Assembly: GCF_002259485.1 (NCBI RefSeq)
Contig: NZ_NPGA01000007.1
Coordinates: 338,815-402,814 of the forward strand
Reading direction: 5' to 3'
DNA from: Rhodococcus sp. 14-1411-2a
GTDB taxonomy: Bacteria > Actinomycetota > Actinomycetes > Mycobacteriales > Mycobacteriaceae
DNA length: 64,000 nt
Part shown: positions 54,801 through 63,606 of the stretch, piece after piece
How the letters are laid out: every line of letters starts with the position of its first letter
How positions within the stretch are numbered: position 1 is the stretch's first letter
Position numbers and translations under genes: made by a program
The notes under the pieces: generated by a model
Told to the model about the DNA's origin: nothing
The model's database searches: none
The model's input: only the letters and a program-made list of their open reading frames with translations

Positions 54801-54804
<4 letters not shown>
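54346..54804 (+). CDS. ohrR: Organic-hydroperoxide-sensing MarR regulator OhrR
   Basis: A 152-residue MarR protein. The reactive Cys is in the N-terminal segment DRQVCFALYSASRA (Cys12); the DNA-binding part is VKDICAELDLDTGTLSPMLKRLEGLGFIERRR and the wing STDERRVEIHLTE. Oxidation of this Cys by organic hydroperoxides releases DNA. GTG at 54346 gives the family N terminus. Coupled to ohr by ATGA overlap. Confidence 0.92.
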
Positions 54805-55226
<422 letters not shown>

Positions 55227-55235
55227 GGAGACACC

Positions 55236-56231
55236 ATGAAGGCACACGAAATTCACCTCGCGTCCCGCCCACAAGGCTGGCCGACGGAGGACAACTTTCG
55301 CGCGGAGGTCGTCGATCTCCCGGAGCTCGCCGACGGGCAGATCCTCGTCCGCAACATCGTGATGTCGGTCGATCCGTACATGCGCGGCAGGATGAACGAC
55401 GTCAAGTCGTACGTCCCACCGTTCCAGCTCGACGCTCCGCTCGACGGCGGCGCAGTCGGCGAGGTCGTCGAGTCCAAGGCCGAGGGCTTCGCTGTCGGCG
55501 ACGCCGTTCTGCACGGCAAGGGGTGGCGCGATCTCGCCGTCGTCCCGGCGAAGGGCGCAAGCAAGGTCGACCTCGACGCCGCGAAGGCCTCGGCATACCT
55601 CAGCGCACTCGGAATGACCGGCACGACGGCGTATGCAGGCCTGACCGACGTCGCGTCGTTCGAGCAAGGCGACGTCGTGTTCGTGTCCGGTGCAGCCGGT
55701 GCCGTCGGATCGCTCGTCGGCCAGATCGCCAAGGCGCTCGGTGCATCTCGGGTCATCGGCAGTGCGGGCTCCCCCGCCAAGGTGGCTCGCTTGCTCGAGC
55801 TCGGTTTCGACGCGGCATTCGATTACCACGACGGCCCGGTTGCCGAGCAGCTCCGTAAGGCGGCACCCGACGGCATCGATGTGTACTTCGACAACGTCGG
55901 CGGCGAGCATCTCGAAGCTGCCATCGGTTCGATGAACAAGTACGGCCGAATTGCCATGTGCGGAGCCATCGCTCAGTACAACTCCACCGAGCCGACGCCC
56001 GCGCCGCGCAATCTCGCGCTGGCCATCGGCAAGGAACTGACGCTCAAGGGTTTCATCGTCGGCTCCTACGCGCACCTCACCGAGGAATTCCGCACGAAGA
56101 TGACCCAGTGGTTGGACAGTGGCGCAATCGAATTCGACGAGACAGTCGTCGACGGTCTGGAGAACGCTCCTTCGGCGTTCATCGGACTGATGAAGGGTGA
56201 GAACACCGGCAAGATGGTCGTCACCATCTGA
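55236..56231 (+). CDS. NADP-dependent oxidoreductase, zinc-free MDR family
   Basis: A 331-residue reductase of the CurA/leukotriene-B4-dehydrogenase type: RNIVMSVDPYMRGRMND, LGMTGTTAYAGL, VFVSGAAGAVGSLVGQIAKALGA for NADP binding, FDNVGGEHLEAAI. It reduces activated C=C bonds of enones, consistent with clearing products of lipid peroxidation next to Ohr. GGGAGAC precedes the ATG. It ends before a good terminator. Confidence 0.92.
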   Translation: MKAHEIHLASRPQGWPTEDNFRAEVVDLPELADGQILVRNIVMSVDPYMRGRMNDVKSYVPPFQLDAPLDGGAVGEVVESKAEGFAVGDAVLHGKGWRDLAVVPAKGASKVDLDAAKASAYLSALGMTGTTAYAGLTDVASFEQGDVVFVSGAAGAVGSLVGQIAKALGASRVIGSAGSPAKVARLLELGFDAAFDYHDGPVAEQLRKAAPDGIDVYFDNVGGEHLEAAIGSMNKYGRIAMCGAIAQYNSTEPTPAPRNLALAIGKELTLKGFIVGSYAHLTEEFRTKMTQWLDSGAIEFDETVVDGLENAPSAFIGLMKGENTGKMVVTI

Positions 56232-56261
56232 GTCGGACCCGAAAGGTTCTACCGCAGTCCA

Positions 56262-56293
56262 CACCCCGGTCGGAATTTCCGACCGGGGTGTTT
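56262..56293 (+). terminator. Rho-independent terminator of the ohrR-ohr-reductase unit
   Basis: A 13-bp stem, 56262-56274 with 56278-56290, three-base loop, followed by TTT. It sits between the reductase stop and the pseudouridine synthase start. Confidence 0.85.
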
Positions 56294-56321
56294 CCATGCT
56301 CGAGCAGGTTAGAGTCGGTGC

Positions 56322-57239
56322 ATGCCCGCCGCTCCCCTGCCGTTGCGCGACGGTCTGGACCCCACCCGGGTGCGAATGCCGGACAAGGCAACCGGGGTGA
56401 CCGTGCTCGAGCATCTGCGCGCCCGGTTCCCCCAGGACGCAGCCAGGCTGACCGAGAAGGTCGCCGGCGGCGAGATCGTCGACGCGGCAGGCGTACCCAT
56501 CGATTCGACGACGGTCGCGAAACCGCGATCGGACATCTATCTCTACCGCGATCCGCCGGTGGAGCCGACAGTGCCGTTCTCCCTCGACGTTGTCCATCAG
56601 GACGAAAACCTGCTCGTCGTCGACAAGCCGCACTTCCTGGCCACCACCCCACGCGGTGCCTACGTCGCGCGATCTGCCCTCGTCCTGCTCCGACGCCGGT
56701 TCGACCTGCCCGAACTGAGTCCGGCGCATCGCCTGGACCGACTCACCGCCGGCGTTCTGGTGTTCACCGTCAGGCAGCAGGCTCGGCGGCCGTACCAGGA
56801 GTTGTTCGCTCAACGCGCGATCACCAAGCAGTACGACGCCATCGCCCCACTCGCCCAGGACCTCGACTTTCCGCTGACCGTACGCAGCCGAATCATCAAG
56901 GAACGCGGCGTCCTTCAGGCTCGTGAGGTACCCGGCGAGCCCAACGCGGACACTTTCGTAGAACTCGTCGACACGCTCGGAACCCACGGCCTGTACCGAT
57001 TGCATCCTCGAACCGGAAAGACCCACCAACTTCGAGTTCACATGTGCTCGTTGGGAATTCCGATCGTCGGCGACAATTTCTACCCGGCGTTCCGCGATGT
57101 CGCCGACGACGATTACTCCGACCCCCTCCGCCTGTTGGCCCGTTCGATCGAGTTCGTCGATCCGCTCAGCGGCCTGGTTCGACGGTTCGAGAGCGATCGG
57201 AGTCTCGAACCATCTGCGATGCAGCAGATTCGGCCGTGA
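56322..57239 (+). CDS. RluA-family RNA pseudouridine synthase
   Basis: A 305-residue enzyme. The catalytic Asp139 is in AHRLDRLTAGVL, followed by AITKQYDAIAP and RLHPRTGKTHQLRVHMCSLG. An N-terminal S4-like RNA-binding part is at residues 25-75. It isomerises uridine in rRNA or tRNA. ATG at 56322. The last 74 bp overlap the 3' end of the convergent membrane-protein gene. Confidence 0.93.
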   Translation: MPAAPLPLRDGLDPTRVRMPDKATGVTVLEHLRARFPQDAARLTEKVAGGEIVDAAGVPIDSTTVAKPRSDIYLYRDPPVEPTVPFSLDVVHQDENLLVVDKPHFLATTPRGAYVARSALVLLRRRFDLPELSPAHRLDRLTAGVLVFTVRQQARRPYQELFAQRAITKQYDAIAPLAQDLDFPLTVRSRIIKERGVLQAREVPGEPNADTFVELVDTLGTHGLYRLHPRTGKTHQLRVHMCSLGIPIVGDNFYPAFRDVADDDYSDPLRLLARSIEFVDPLSGLVRRFESDRSLEPSAMQQIRP

Positions 57240-58293
57240 CGTCGGCGATCTCGGCGGTACGCACCGTGATGCGATGCGAAATGACTGCGAGCGCGAACAA
57301 TCCGATCGCAACGTTGACCAGCGCGGCAAATCCTTCCTGAGCGAAGTCCACGAGGGCGTTGAGCAGAGTGAATATCAACGCGGACACTCGGAGGATGCGC
57401 AGAGGCCAGAGCGGGCCTTCCGGGCGCAACCGCAGCATCGCCGGCAGCGCCGTGGCGAAGGTGAGGCAGGCACTGACGAACAGGATCCCGCTGGCAATTC
57501 CCATGCCGTCGATGTCGATCGACAGATCGCGCCGATCGATGTCCAGGTCCCCGATCACGAGTTCGACGATTCCGAACACCACTCCGGCCCCGGAGAGCAG
57601 AACCAGTCCCCAGCCGACGACGGGAATCCACCGGGGGCTGGTGAAGAAGGCGGGGATCAGCCGGGGAACGAAGTTCCACAGCGAGTGAGTCCGCGACGTC
57701 GACGAACGACAGCGACCGAGCAACAGTCTGATCCCGGCCACGGTGTCCGCGTCGGCCCCCTCTGCCTCGGCGCGCGCGAGCATCCGTAACGCCCAGTCGC
57801 GCCGATGCTCGGGCAGTCCGTGCGCGACGCCGTCGGCGGCGATCGCAGCCGCATTGGCCAGAGATTCGTCGACCGAGGGCCGGCGGAACTCCCGGACGAT
57901 CCTGCTGAACACCAACAGCAGGACCACCAGGACGTACATGATCTCCGACGAGGGTCCGTAGAAATAGTCGTTGTCCTTGGTGACGAATTTGCCGACTTCG
58001 TCGAGGAACAACCCGAATCCGATCCCACCGAGCAGCACCGTGAACACCCGAACGCCGAACCCGATGAACATCCACCCGATCAGCAGCGCGAGCATCATCG
58101 CCGCTCCGCCGTACAGGGCATGAGCGATGTGCAGCGACTTTCCCCCTACCTGGGGATAGTGGGTCAGCTCCAGGTATGCCCTGGTGATCAGAATGGTCGC
58201 GATGGCCACGACCATGAATGCCTCGGATGCGGGGCTGCCGTAGGCATCGCGAATCATGCCACTGCGGTATGTGGTCCCCGAACGACCCGTCAT
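57166..58293 (-). CDS. Polytopic membrane protein of unknown family
   Basis: A 375-residue protein with about eight hydrophobic helices: four between residues 22 and 150, a soluble stretch around 150-215, then four or more after 220. No motif I recognise. ATG at 58293 preferred over 94 extra codons overlapping the divergent regulator gene. It is divergent from the XRE-cupin regulator, which could control it. Confidence 0.75.
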   Translation of the reverse strand: MTGRSGTTYRSGMIRDAYGSPASEAFMVVAIATILITRAYLELTHYPQVGGKSLHIAHALYGGAAMMLALLIGWMFIGFGVRVFTVLLGGIGFGLFLDEVGKFVTKDNDYFYGPSSEIMYVLVVLLLVFSRIVREFRRPSVDESLANAAAIAADGVAHGLPEHRRDWALRMLARAEAEGADADTVAGIRLLLGRCRSSTSRTHSLWNFVPRLIPAFFTSPRWIPVVGWGLVLLSGAGVVFGIVELVIGDLDIDRRDLSIDIDGMGIASGILFVSACLTFATALPAMLRLRPEGPLWPLRILRVSALIFTLLNALVDFAQEGFAALVNVAIGLFALAVISHRITVRTAEIADVTAESAASQMVRDSDRSRTVEPGR

Positions 58294-58390
58294 CGATCGA
58301 TTATGTGCCGCCCGCCGCGCCCACGGGCGGTTTTCGGTCGCCTCTGTTTCCCGAGTTGACAAATTCGGTTGCCGAAACTGCAATGGAGTC

Positions 58391-58975
58391 ATGGACGACA
58401 CGAACAAGGGTCTGGACGAGGTCATCGCGGGCCTCGGTCCCCGCCTCAAGCGCATCAGGATGGAGAAGAACACCACCCTGGCATCACTGTCGGACACCAC
58501 GGGAATTTCGATCAGCACACTGTCACGGCTCGAGTCCGGTGACCGCAAGCCCAGCCTCGAGTTGCTCTGGCCCATCGCTCGCGCCCATCAGATGAAACTC
58601 GACGACCTGGTGACTGCGCCGCCCGTGGCGGACCCTCGGGTGCGCACCACGGCCACCGTTCGCGAGCACGTGACGATCCTTCCCCTGACGCTGCGTCCTG
58701 GCGGCCTGCAGGCATACAAACTTTTGGTCCGACCCGAGGACTCCGAGCCTCGCCCAAGAACGCACGAGGGGTACGAGTGGCTCTACGTGCTGGACGGCAC
58801 CCTTCGCCTCATTCTCGGCGAGCACGATCTGACGATGAAGGCCGGTGAGGCAGCAGAATTCGACACTCGTGTGCCGCACTGGTTCGGCGCCGTCGGAAAC
58901 CGGCCGGTCGAGCTTCTGAGCCTGTTCGGACCCCAGGGCGAGCGGATGCACGTGCGGGCGAAACCGACGGTATGA
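58391..58975 (+). CDS. XRE-cupin transcriptional regulator
   Basis: A 194-residue protein: helix-turn-helix (residues 12-70: LKRIRMEKNTTLASLSDTTGISISTLSRLESG) and a C-terminal cupin (residues 105-190: HEGYEWLYVLDGTLRLILGEHDL, HWFGAVGNRPVELLSLFG). Such regulators sense a small molecule in the cupin. ATG follows GGAG. Divergent from the unknown membrane protein gene at 57166-58293. Confidence 0.9.
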   Translation: MDDTNKGLDEVIAGLGPRLKRIRMEKNTTLASLSDTTGISISTLSRLESGDRKPSLELLWPIARAHQMKLDDLVTAPPVADPRVRTTATVREHVTILPLTLRPGGLQAYKLLVRPEDSEPRPRTHEGYEWLYVLDGTLRLILGEHDLTMKAGEAAEFDTRVPHWFGAVGNRPVELLSLFGPQGERMHVRAKPTV

Positions 58976-59065
58976 AATGTCATGTCCGTGTGAGACAGTG
59001 AAGCCCGCTCGACCCCAGGAACCGCTTCGGTCATCCGCACCGACCACACCATCTCGAGGAAAAAG

Positions 59066-59365
59066 ATGACCGACAGACTGCCCGAATCGCCTGCATCTCG
59101 CACTCACGTGGACATCGCAACCGGCGTGCTCATCGGGATCCACGGCGGCTCCGTCGCCGACGCCATCGACGAGCTGTTCACGACCGCGAGGAATCACCGG
59201 GTCAGTCTGTTCGAGCTCTCTCGCACACTCATCACCGTCGCGGAGGGCCGCGACATCGAGCGATCCTCCGCAACCGATGCGGTGTACGAGGTGTGGGGCT
59301 CGGCACTCGGCCGTCGAGGCGCGGAGACGACCTTCGGTATCGTCACCGATTCCGCAGCTGTCTGA
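59066..59365 (+). CDS. ANTAR-domain RNA-binding protein
   Basis: A 99-residue protein consisting mainly of an ANTAR domain: THVDIATGVLIGIHGG, SVADAIDELFTTARNHRVSL and FELSRTLI match the three-helix plan (A-x-G-x-L-M at the start, here ATGVLIG). ANTAR domains bind tandem hexaloop RNA and antiterminate. No sensor domain is visible. GAGGAAAAAG lies before the ATG. Convergent with a coiled-coil gene 13 bp on. Confidence 0.72.
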   Translation: MTDRLPESPASRTHVDIATGVLIGIHGGSVADAIDELFTTARNHRVSLFELSRTLITVAEGRDIERSSATDAVYEVWGSALGRRGAETTFGIVTDSAAV

Positions 59366-59378
59366 TCAAACCCGGGAG

Positions 59379-59693
59379 TCAGCCGCGAACGGATGGATCG
59401 CTGCGCAGCTCGGGAAAGCGCGCCGTCATCGCATCGATGTGTCGGTACATCTCGTACAGCTCGGTCCTGAGTGCCGACGCCTCGGACTCGAATGCTCGAG
59501 CCTTGGATTCGGCGCGATCCGCGCGAGCTCGAAATGCCCTGGACTGCGCCAGTTCGATGGAGGCCGAACACGTCTCGATGTGTTCGGCCAGTCCTCTCGC
59601 GAACACCTTTGCCTGCTCGAGGTTGACGGCATAGTTGTCGTCTCGCGGAGCCGGTGACGCCGCGCCGTTCGCTGTGCCCATGGAACTCGTCAC
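59379..59693 (-). CDS. Coiled-coil hypothetical protein
   Basis: A 104-residue, Ala/Glu/Arg-rich helical protein (AVNLEQAKVFARGLAEHIE, RADRAESKARAFESEASALR). It may be a coiled coil from residue 22 to 92. GTG at 59693 or ATG at 59681. Not recognised. Lies between the ANTAR and DUF6584 genes. Confidence 0.6.
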   Translation of the reverse strand: MTSSMGTANGAASPAPRDDNYAVNLEQAKVFARGLAEHIETCSASIELAQSRAFRARADRAESKARAFESEASALRTELYEMYRHIDAMTARFPELRSDPSVRG

Positions 59694-59763
59694 CCTCGAT
59701 CGTCGGCCGGAAATTCTTTCGCGACTCTACGCTCGGCGTCGAATGCTTCGTTCGTGAACCGGG

Positions 59764-60339
59764 TCACCCGAAGACGAGCGCCAGGACCACGGACGCCGAG
59801 GTGGCGGCGATAGCGATCACGATGGTCGCCGCTATGGCTCGCTGTCGCACCGTGCGGTAGCTCGCCCCCGTACGAGCACCGGCGAAGTCGTCATCGCCGG
59901 CACCGAGATCGGAGTCGTAGAAGTCGTCCGAGTTCAGCCCGTCCTCGTCGAAATAGACGACGTCTCGCGGCGGCACCCACTGTTGCCCGTTGGCTTCGAT
60001 CGCGGCCCCGAGCCGTTCGAGCCGAATCCGCGCACGGGTGGGGTACCAATCGGAGGGCGCGTGGATCGGTAGGGCCCGCGCCATCATCAGGGGCGATCTG
60101 TACTGCTTCTCCAGCGCGGCGAACGCAGCGGACGCCGTCGGATCGTCGTCGGACTTGTCGGTGAGAAACCATGCCGCTCCGGCCGCCGCACGATCGCCGA
60201 GTACCAGATACGTGTACGCGAGCAATTCGAGAATGCCGGGCGACGTCGGGTTTCGGACCAATGCGCCGACCAGTCGATCCCTGGCAGCGATGCTGTCTCC
60301 GCGCGCCAGATCCTCCTGCGCTCGATCGATCACGTCCAC
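59764..60339 (-). CDS. DUF6584 family protein with C-terminal membrane anchor
   Basis: A 191-residue protein starting VDVIDRAQEDLARGDSIAARDRL, with two TPR-like helical pairs (residues 1-75), an acidic middle region and one hydrophobic C-terminal helix (about 168-190). The start is seen in actinobacterial DUF6584 proteins; function unknown. GTG at 60339; further upstream codons run into the tRNA terminator. Downstream of the tRNA cluster. Confidence 0.72.
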   Translation of the reverse strand: MDVIDRAQEDLARGDSIAARDRLVGALVRNPTSPGILELLAYTYLVLGDRAAAGAAWFLTDKSDDDPTASAAFAALEKQYRSPLMMARALPIHAPSDWYPTRARIRLERLGAAIEANGQQWVPPRDVVYFDEDGLNSDDFYDSDLGAGDDDFAGARTGASYRTVRQRAIAATIVIAIAATSASVVLALVFG

Positions 60340-60363
60340 GCGTCGACAATAACTCGTGGACGC

Positions 60364-60398
60364 GAAAAAGCCCCTGCCGGAGTACCGGAAGGGGCTTT
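60364..60398 (-). terminator. Terminator of the tRNA cluster
   Basis: GCCCCTGCCGG (60370-60380) and CCGGAAGGGGC (60385-60395) form a stem with one mismatch; on the minus strand the hairpin is followed by TTTTT (60369-60365). It closes the Glu-Asp-Phe tRNA transcript before the DUF6584 gene. Confidence 0.8.
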
Positions 60399-60441
60399 CA
60401 TCGTGTTTGTCGATACATGTGCTCGTCGATCCACATCGTGG

Positions 60442-60515
60442 TGGCCAGGGCCGGGATCGAACCGGCGACCTTCCGCTTTTCAGGCGGACGCTCGTACCAA
60501 CTGAGCTACCTGGCC
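60442..60515 (-). tRNA. tRNA-Phe (GAA)
   Basis: Full cloverleaf on the minus strand: acceptor GGCCAGG/CCTGGCC, D-loop TAGCTCAGTTGGT, anticodon loop CTGAAAA (GAA), T-loop GGTTCGATCC, discriminator A. Third of the cluster tRNA-Glu, tRNA-Asp, tRNA-Phe. Confidence 0.96.
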
Positions 60516-60571
60516 GGGCGGCACCGGTACTACAATGCCATCGCAATGCCGATACTCTCGTATCGATGTTG

Positions 60572-60645
60572 CGACCCTGACGGGACTCGAACCCGCGACC
60601 TCCGCCGTGACAGGGCGGCGCGCTAACCAACTGCGCCACAGGGCC
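60572..60645 (-). tRNA. tRNA-Asp (GTC)
   Basis: Acceptor GGCCCTG/CAGGGTC, D-loop GGCGCAGTTGGTTAGC, anticodon loop CTGTCAC (GTC), T-arm CGGGTTCGAGTCCCG, discriminator G. Middle gene of the cluster. Confidence 0.96.
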
Positions 60646-60769
60646 TTGCTGTTGTTGCCGCGCTATTTCTAGCGTAGAAACTCTCCGAACTGCAAATCCG
60701 CATCTCGCGGAGAGCGAGACGAAGAATGCTGTACTGCCGACCGGGTTGTCAAACCGATCTCTTCCTACG

Positions 60770-60842
60770 TACCCCCTACGGGATTCGAACCCGCGCTACC
60801 GCCTTGAAAGGGCGGCGTCCTAGGCCGCTAGACGAAGGGGGC
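60770..60842 (-). tRNA. tRNA-Glu (TTC)
   Basis: Acceptor GCCCCCT/AGGGGGT, D-loop CGTCTAGCGGCCTAGG, anticodon loop CTTTCAA (TTC), T-arm CGGGTTCGAATCCCG, discriminator A. First gene of the Glu-Asp-Phe cluster, an order also known from mycobacteria. Confidence 0.96.
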
Positions 60843-60921
60843 CCGCCGAACTGCTTCGACGTTACCCTCAACGGCGTTCCGTTGGGAGCTGGGATAGCTT
60901 AGGACACTTTCGCTGTAAATC

Positions 60922-61590
60922 TCAAACCGGCAGGTCAGAGGCGGTTTTTGCGCAGTTTTCACTGTAGTGATCCCACCCGTGCAGTTTGAACTCGGCGAGC
61001 CAACGCTCCGACGCCATCGCAAGCAGCACGACCTCGACGGATTCTTCGAACCGCTCGCGCAGATCAGCGTTGTCGGCCACCAGATCCGACATGTAGCGCT
61101 GACCCGCCATCGACGCGGCGAGCACTCGCACGAACTTGGTCGCGTCGAACTCCGGCTTCAGGTCACCCATCGCCAGCGCACGCTCGGCCTGCGCGAGCCC
61201 CTGAGCGCCCCAGACTCGACCGCCGCCCGAATGAACCTCCGCGTAGAACTCCGGCTCGACTATCAGTCGGAACTCCGCGCGCACGATCACATCGTTCTGG
61301 AAGTTCTGCGCGATGTCGTCCACGATCCCGCGGATGACGTAGAACGGATGCGCAGTGGTGTCGGCCCACTTCTCCGTGATGGCGACGTACCGATCCAGTC
61401 CGGCAGCGAGCACAGCTCGGGCCAGATCTTCCTTGGACTGGAAATGGAAATACATCGCGCCCTTGGTGGCATTGGAGCCCTCCAAGATGGTGTTGACGGA
61501 TGCAGCTGCGTATCCGCGTTTGGCGAATTCCGCCGCCGCCGCCTCCACAATGGCCGCCCGGGTCCGCCGTGCGCGCTCTTGTTGTGCCAT
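60922..61590 (-). CDS. TetR regulator resembling gamma-butyrolactone receptors
   Basis: A 222-residue regulator. The DNA-binding part is very like ScbR/ArpA autoregulator receptors: RARRTRAAIVEAAAAEFAKR, GYAAASVNTILEGSNATKG, AMYFHFQSKEDLARAVL. The ligand domain ends in AGQRYMSDLVADNADLRERF, also typical. Such proteins lose DNA binding on binding a butyrolactone signal. ATG at 61590. No AfsA-type synthase is in this window. Two inverted repeats upstream are candidate operators; the divergent gene is a secretory lipase. Confidence 0.82.
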   Translation of the reverse strand: MAQQERARRTRAAIVEAAAAEFAKRGYAAASVNTILEGSNATKGAMYFHFQSKEDLARAVLAAGLDRYVAITEKWADTTAHPFYVIRGIVDDIAQNFQNDVIVRAEFRLIVEPEFYAEVHSGGGRVWGAQGLAQAERALAMGDLKPEFDATKFVRVLAASMAGQRYMSDLVADNADLRERFEESVEVVLLAMASERWLAEFKLHGWDHYSENCAKTASDLPV

Positions 61591-61618
61591 GTATTCCGTG
61601 CCTCCGAGCCCCAAGCGC

Positions 61619-61634
61619 CCTGCGTATCCGCAGG
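61619..61634. promoter_or_regulatory. Palindrome near the TetR start (possible autoregulatory operator)
   Basis: CCTGCG-TATC-CGCAGG, a perfect 6-bp inverted repeat, starts 29 bases before the TetR start codon. Another pair, AGTAC (61636-61640) and GTACT (61650-61654), follows directly. Confidence 0.45.
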
Positions 61635-61720
61635 TAGTACAGATAGAGAGTACTTCACCCGAACGACATGCGAGTCGACTCACCTACGGTTCGCTTCGAC
61701 ACATACACCCGACAGAAAAA

Positions 61721-61800
61721 TCGGTTAGGCAACCGAAACAAGCCGAATGGTATGATCTGCGCGGCTCGAGTGCGCTGCAGGGGGTGCGCACTCGAGCCGC
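61721..61800. promoter_or_regulatory. Operator-like repeat, TATGAT box and 14-bp stem
   Basis: The 620-bp spacer between TetR and lipase genes holds TCGGTT-AGGC-AACCGA (61721-61736), a -10-like TATGAT (61751-61756), and a perfect 14-bp stem, GCGGCTCGAGTGCG (61761-61774) with its complement at 61787-61800. Promoter reading towards the lipase would start in or just before the stem. From 61801 to 62210 I see no gene; the section about 61940-62110 is noticeably richer in A and T. Confidence 0.45.
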
Positions 61801-62210
61801 ACTTCTGCACCCCTCCCCGCGCCGAACCACACGCCGACCCAGTCGCTTTCGGCGGTGCTCGAGACACCGTCCGTTCCCCGCGAACCGAACGGTCGACGCG
61901 TCGCCCACGCCGCTCCAGGAGCACGGGACAACTTTCGGTTGAAATCCGAATTACATTTCACGGGAACGGATCTCGAGCGCCAACTACTTCGCCTTGCTCG
62001 TTAGCATTTCAAATCTATTGCCCACCAAACGAATACGTCGTCGGTGCCGAGCGCGTTCGGTCAAATCGATTGCACGATAGTCGATATGAGAAAGACCGCT
62101 CGGTAACGTTTTCGACACGTTCACGGTCTTCGACCGAGCTCGCGCCCACGCTGACTTACTGTGAAATACACCACAGGGGGAGATCGGCCGATCCGAGACG
62201 AGTGAATGCC

Positions 62211-63464
62211 ATGAAGGTATCGATCTGCGCATTTCGTTCCATCACGACAGTGATCGCGGTGGCCGTGCTCACGCTCTCGACGACCGGAACGGCGACCGCA
62301 GACCCTCTGGCCAACTTCGTGGCACCCGTCGCCGATCCAGCGCTCTACCTACCCACCCCACTGGGCGAGCCCTGGTTCGATCCGCCCGCAGGCTACGAAC
62401 AACGACCTCCCGGGTCGGTGCTGGCAACCCGACAGGTGACCGTCGGGCCGCTGTTCACGCCGGTCACGTCGACGCAGATCCTGTTTCGTACCAACGACTC
62501 CAAGGACCGGCCCGTTGCTGCGGCCACCACCGTGATCGTGCCGATCGCACCGTGGACCGGGCCCGGAAGCCGGCCCGTCGTTGCGTACAACATGGCCATC
62601 AACTCACTCGGCAACACGTGCGCACCGTCCTGGCTGCTCCCGCGCGGGTTGGCCCGGGAGATTCCGGCAGTGCAGGCCTTCCTGGCCAAGAACTACGCCG
62701 TCGTCGTCACCGATCACGAGGGGCCACGGCAGGCATACGCCGCCGGGCGCATGGCCGCGCACGCGGTACTCGATGCCCTCCGAGCGATGGTCCGGCTACC
62801 CGAGCTCGGTTTGCCCGCGTCGTCTCCCATCGCTGTCACGGGATATTCGGGTGGGGCGATCGCCACAGGATGGGCCGCGCAAGTGGCCCCCTCGTACGCG
62901 CCCGACGTCAACCTGGTCGGCGCGGCGTTCGGTGGTCCGCCGACCGATTACCGGATTCTGCTGACGTCGATGAACGGAACTGCGGCATCGACGCTTTTCC
63001 TGTCCGCAGCGCTCGGAGTGGCCCGCGAGTACCCCGAACTGTTCTCGCTGATGAACGCCGACGGACTGCGCCTGGCCACCGTCGCCAAGGACATGTGCGT
63101 CAGCCTGCTCGCCCCCGGTGGACTGGTGGCCCCGATCCCCGCGCAGGCGCTCTCGGACATCCCCGACGTCGACCGCACCGAGATCGCCGAGAGCGTCATC
63201 GCCGCGACCCGCCTCGGCGGCGACCTCGCCCCCACCATCCCCACGATGATCTACCAGGGACAACAGGAGTTCTGGATTCCACGACAGGGAGCCGAGACCC
63301 TCTACGACGAGTGGTGCGCGCAGGGTGCGAACGTCCGACTCGAGGAGTATCTCGGCGAGCACCTGATCGTCGCGTTCAGCGGCATCCCGGGCGCGTACGC
63401 CTGGATCGACGACCGACTGGCCGGCATTCCGGTACCGAGCGGATGCAGCAGCTTCGGACGCTGA
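62211..63464 (+). CDS. Secretory lipase (LIP family alpha/beta hydrolase)
   Basis: A 417-residue exported enzyme. The signal peptide is cut after TATA (residue 30). The alpha/beta fold shows VVVTDHEGPRQAYAAG, nucleophile elbow GYSGGAIATG with Ser213, Asp in QQEFWIPRQGAETLYDEW and His in EYLGEHLIVA. Members hydrolyse triglycerides or esters outside the cell. ATG at 62211; frame open far upstream but without SD or signal peptide. Divergent from the TetR gene. Confidence 0.92.
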   Translation: MKVSICAFRSITTVIAVAVLTLSTTGTATADPLANFVAPVADPALYLPTPLGEPWFDPPAGYEQRPPGSVLATRQVTVGPLFTPVTSTQILFRTNDSKDRPVAAATTVIVPIAPWTGPGSRPVVAYNMAINSLGNTCAPSWLLPRGLAREIPAVQAFLAKNYAVVVTDHEGPRQAYAAGRMAAHAVLDALRAMVRLPELGLPASSPIAVTGYSGGAIATGWAAQVAPSYAPDVNLVGAAFGGPPTDYRILLTSMNGTAASTLFLSAALGVAREYPELFSLMNADGLRLATVAKDMCVSLLAPGGLVAPIPAQALSDIPDVDRTEIAESVIAATRLGGDLAPTIPTMIYQGQQEFWIPRQGAETLYDEWCAQGANVRLEEYLGEHLIVAFSGIPGAYAWIDDRLAGIPVPSGCSSFGR

Positions 63465-63533
63465 CCCCGGTCGACACCACTGCCGGGGGTACTGCCCGTC
63501 GGCACCGCGCGGCCCATTACACTTTCGAGCCGC

Positions 63534-63606
63534 GCCCCTATAGCTCAGTTGGTAGAGCTACGGACTTTTAATCCGCAGGTCGTAGGTTCGAGTCCTACTG
63601 GGGGCA
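63534..63606 (+). tRNA. tRNA-Lys (TTT)
   Basis: Acceptor GCCCCTA/TGGGGGC, D-loop TAGCTCAGTTGGTAGAGC, anticodon loop CTTTTAA (TTT), T-arm TAGGTTCGAGTCCTA, discriminator A followed by encoded CCA (63607-63609). The 271 bases after it contain no gene that I can support. Confidence 0.96.

Noticed and set aside
61668..62210. In-frame 181-codon extension of the secretory lipase
   Set aside because: It would bury the signal peptide; composition is Arg/Ser-rich without domain pattern, and the ATG at 62211 gives a normal exported lipase.
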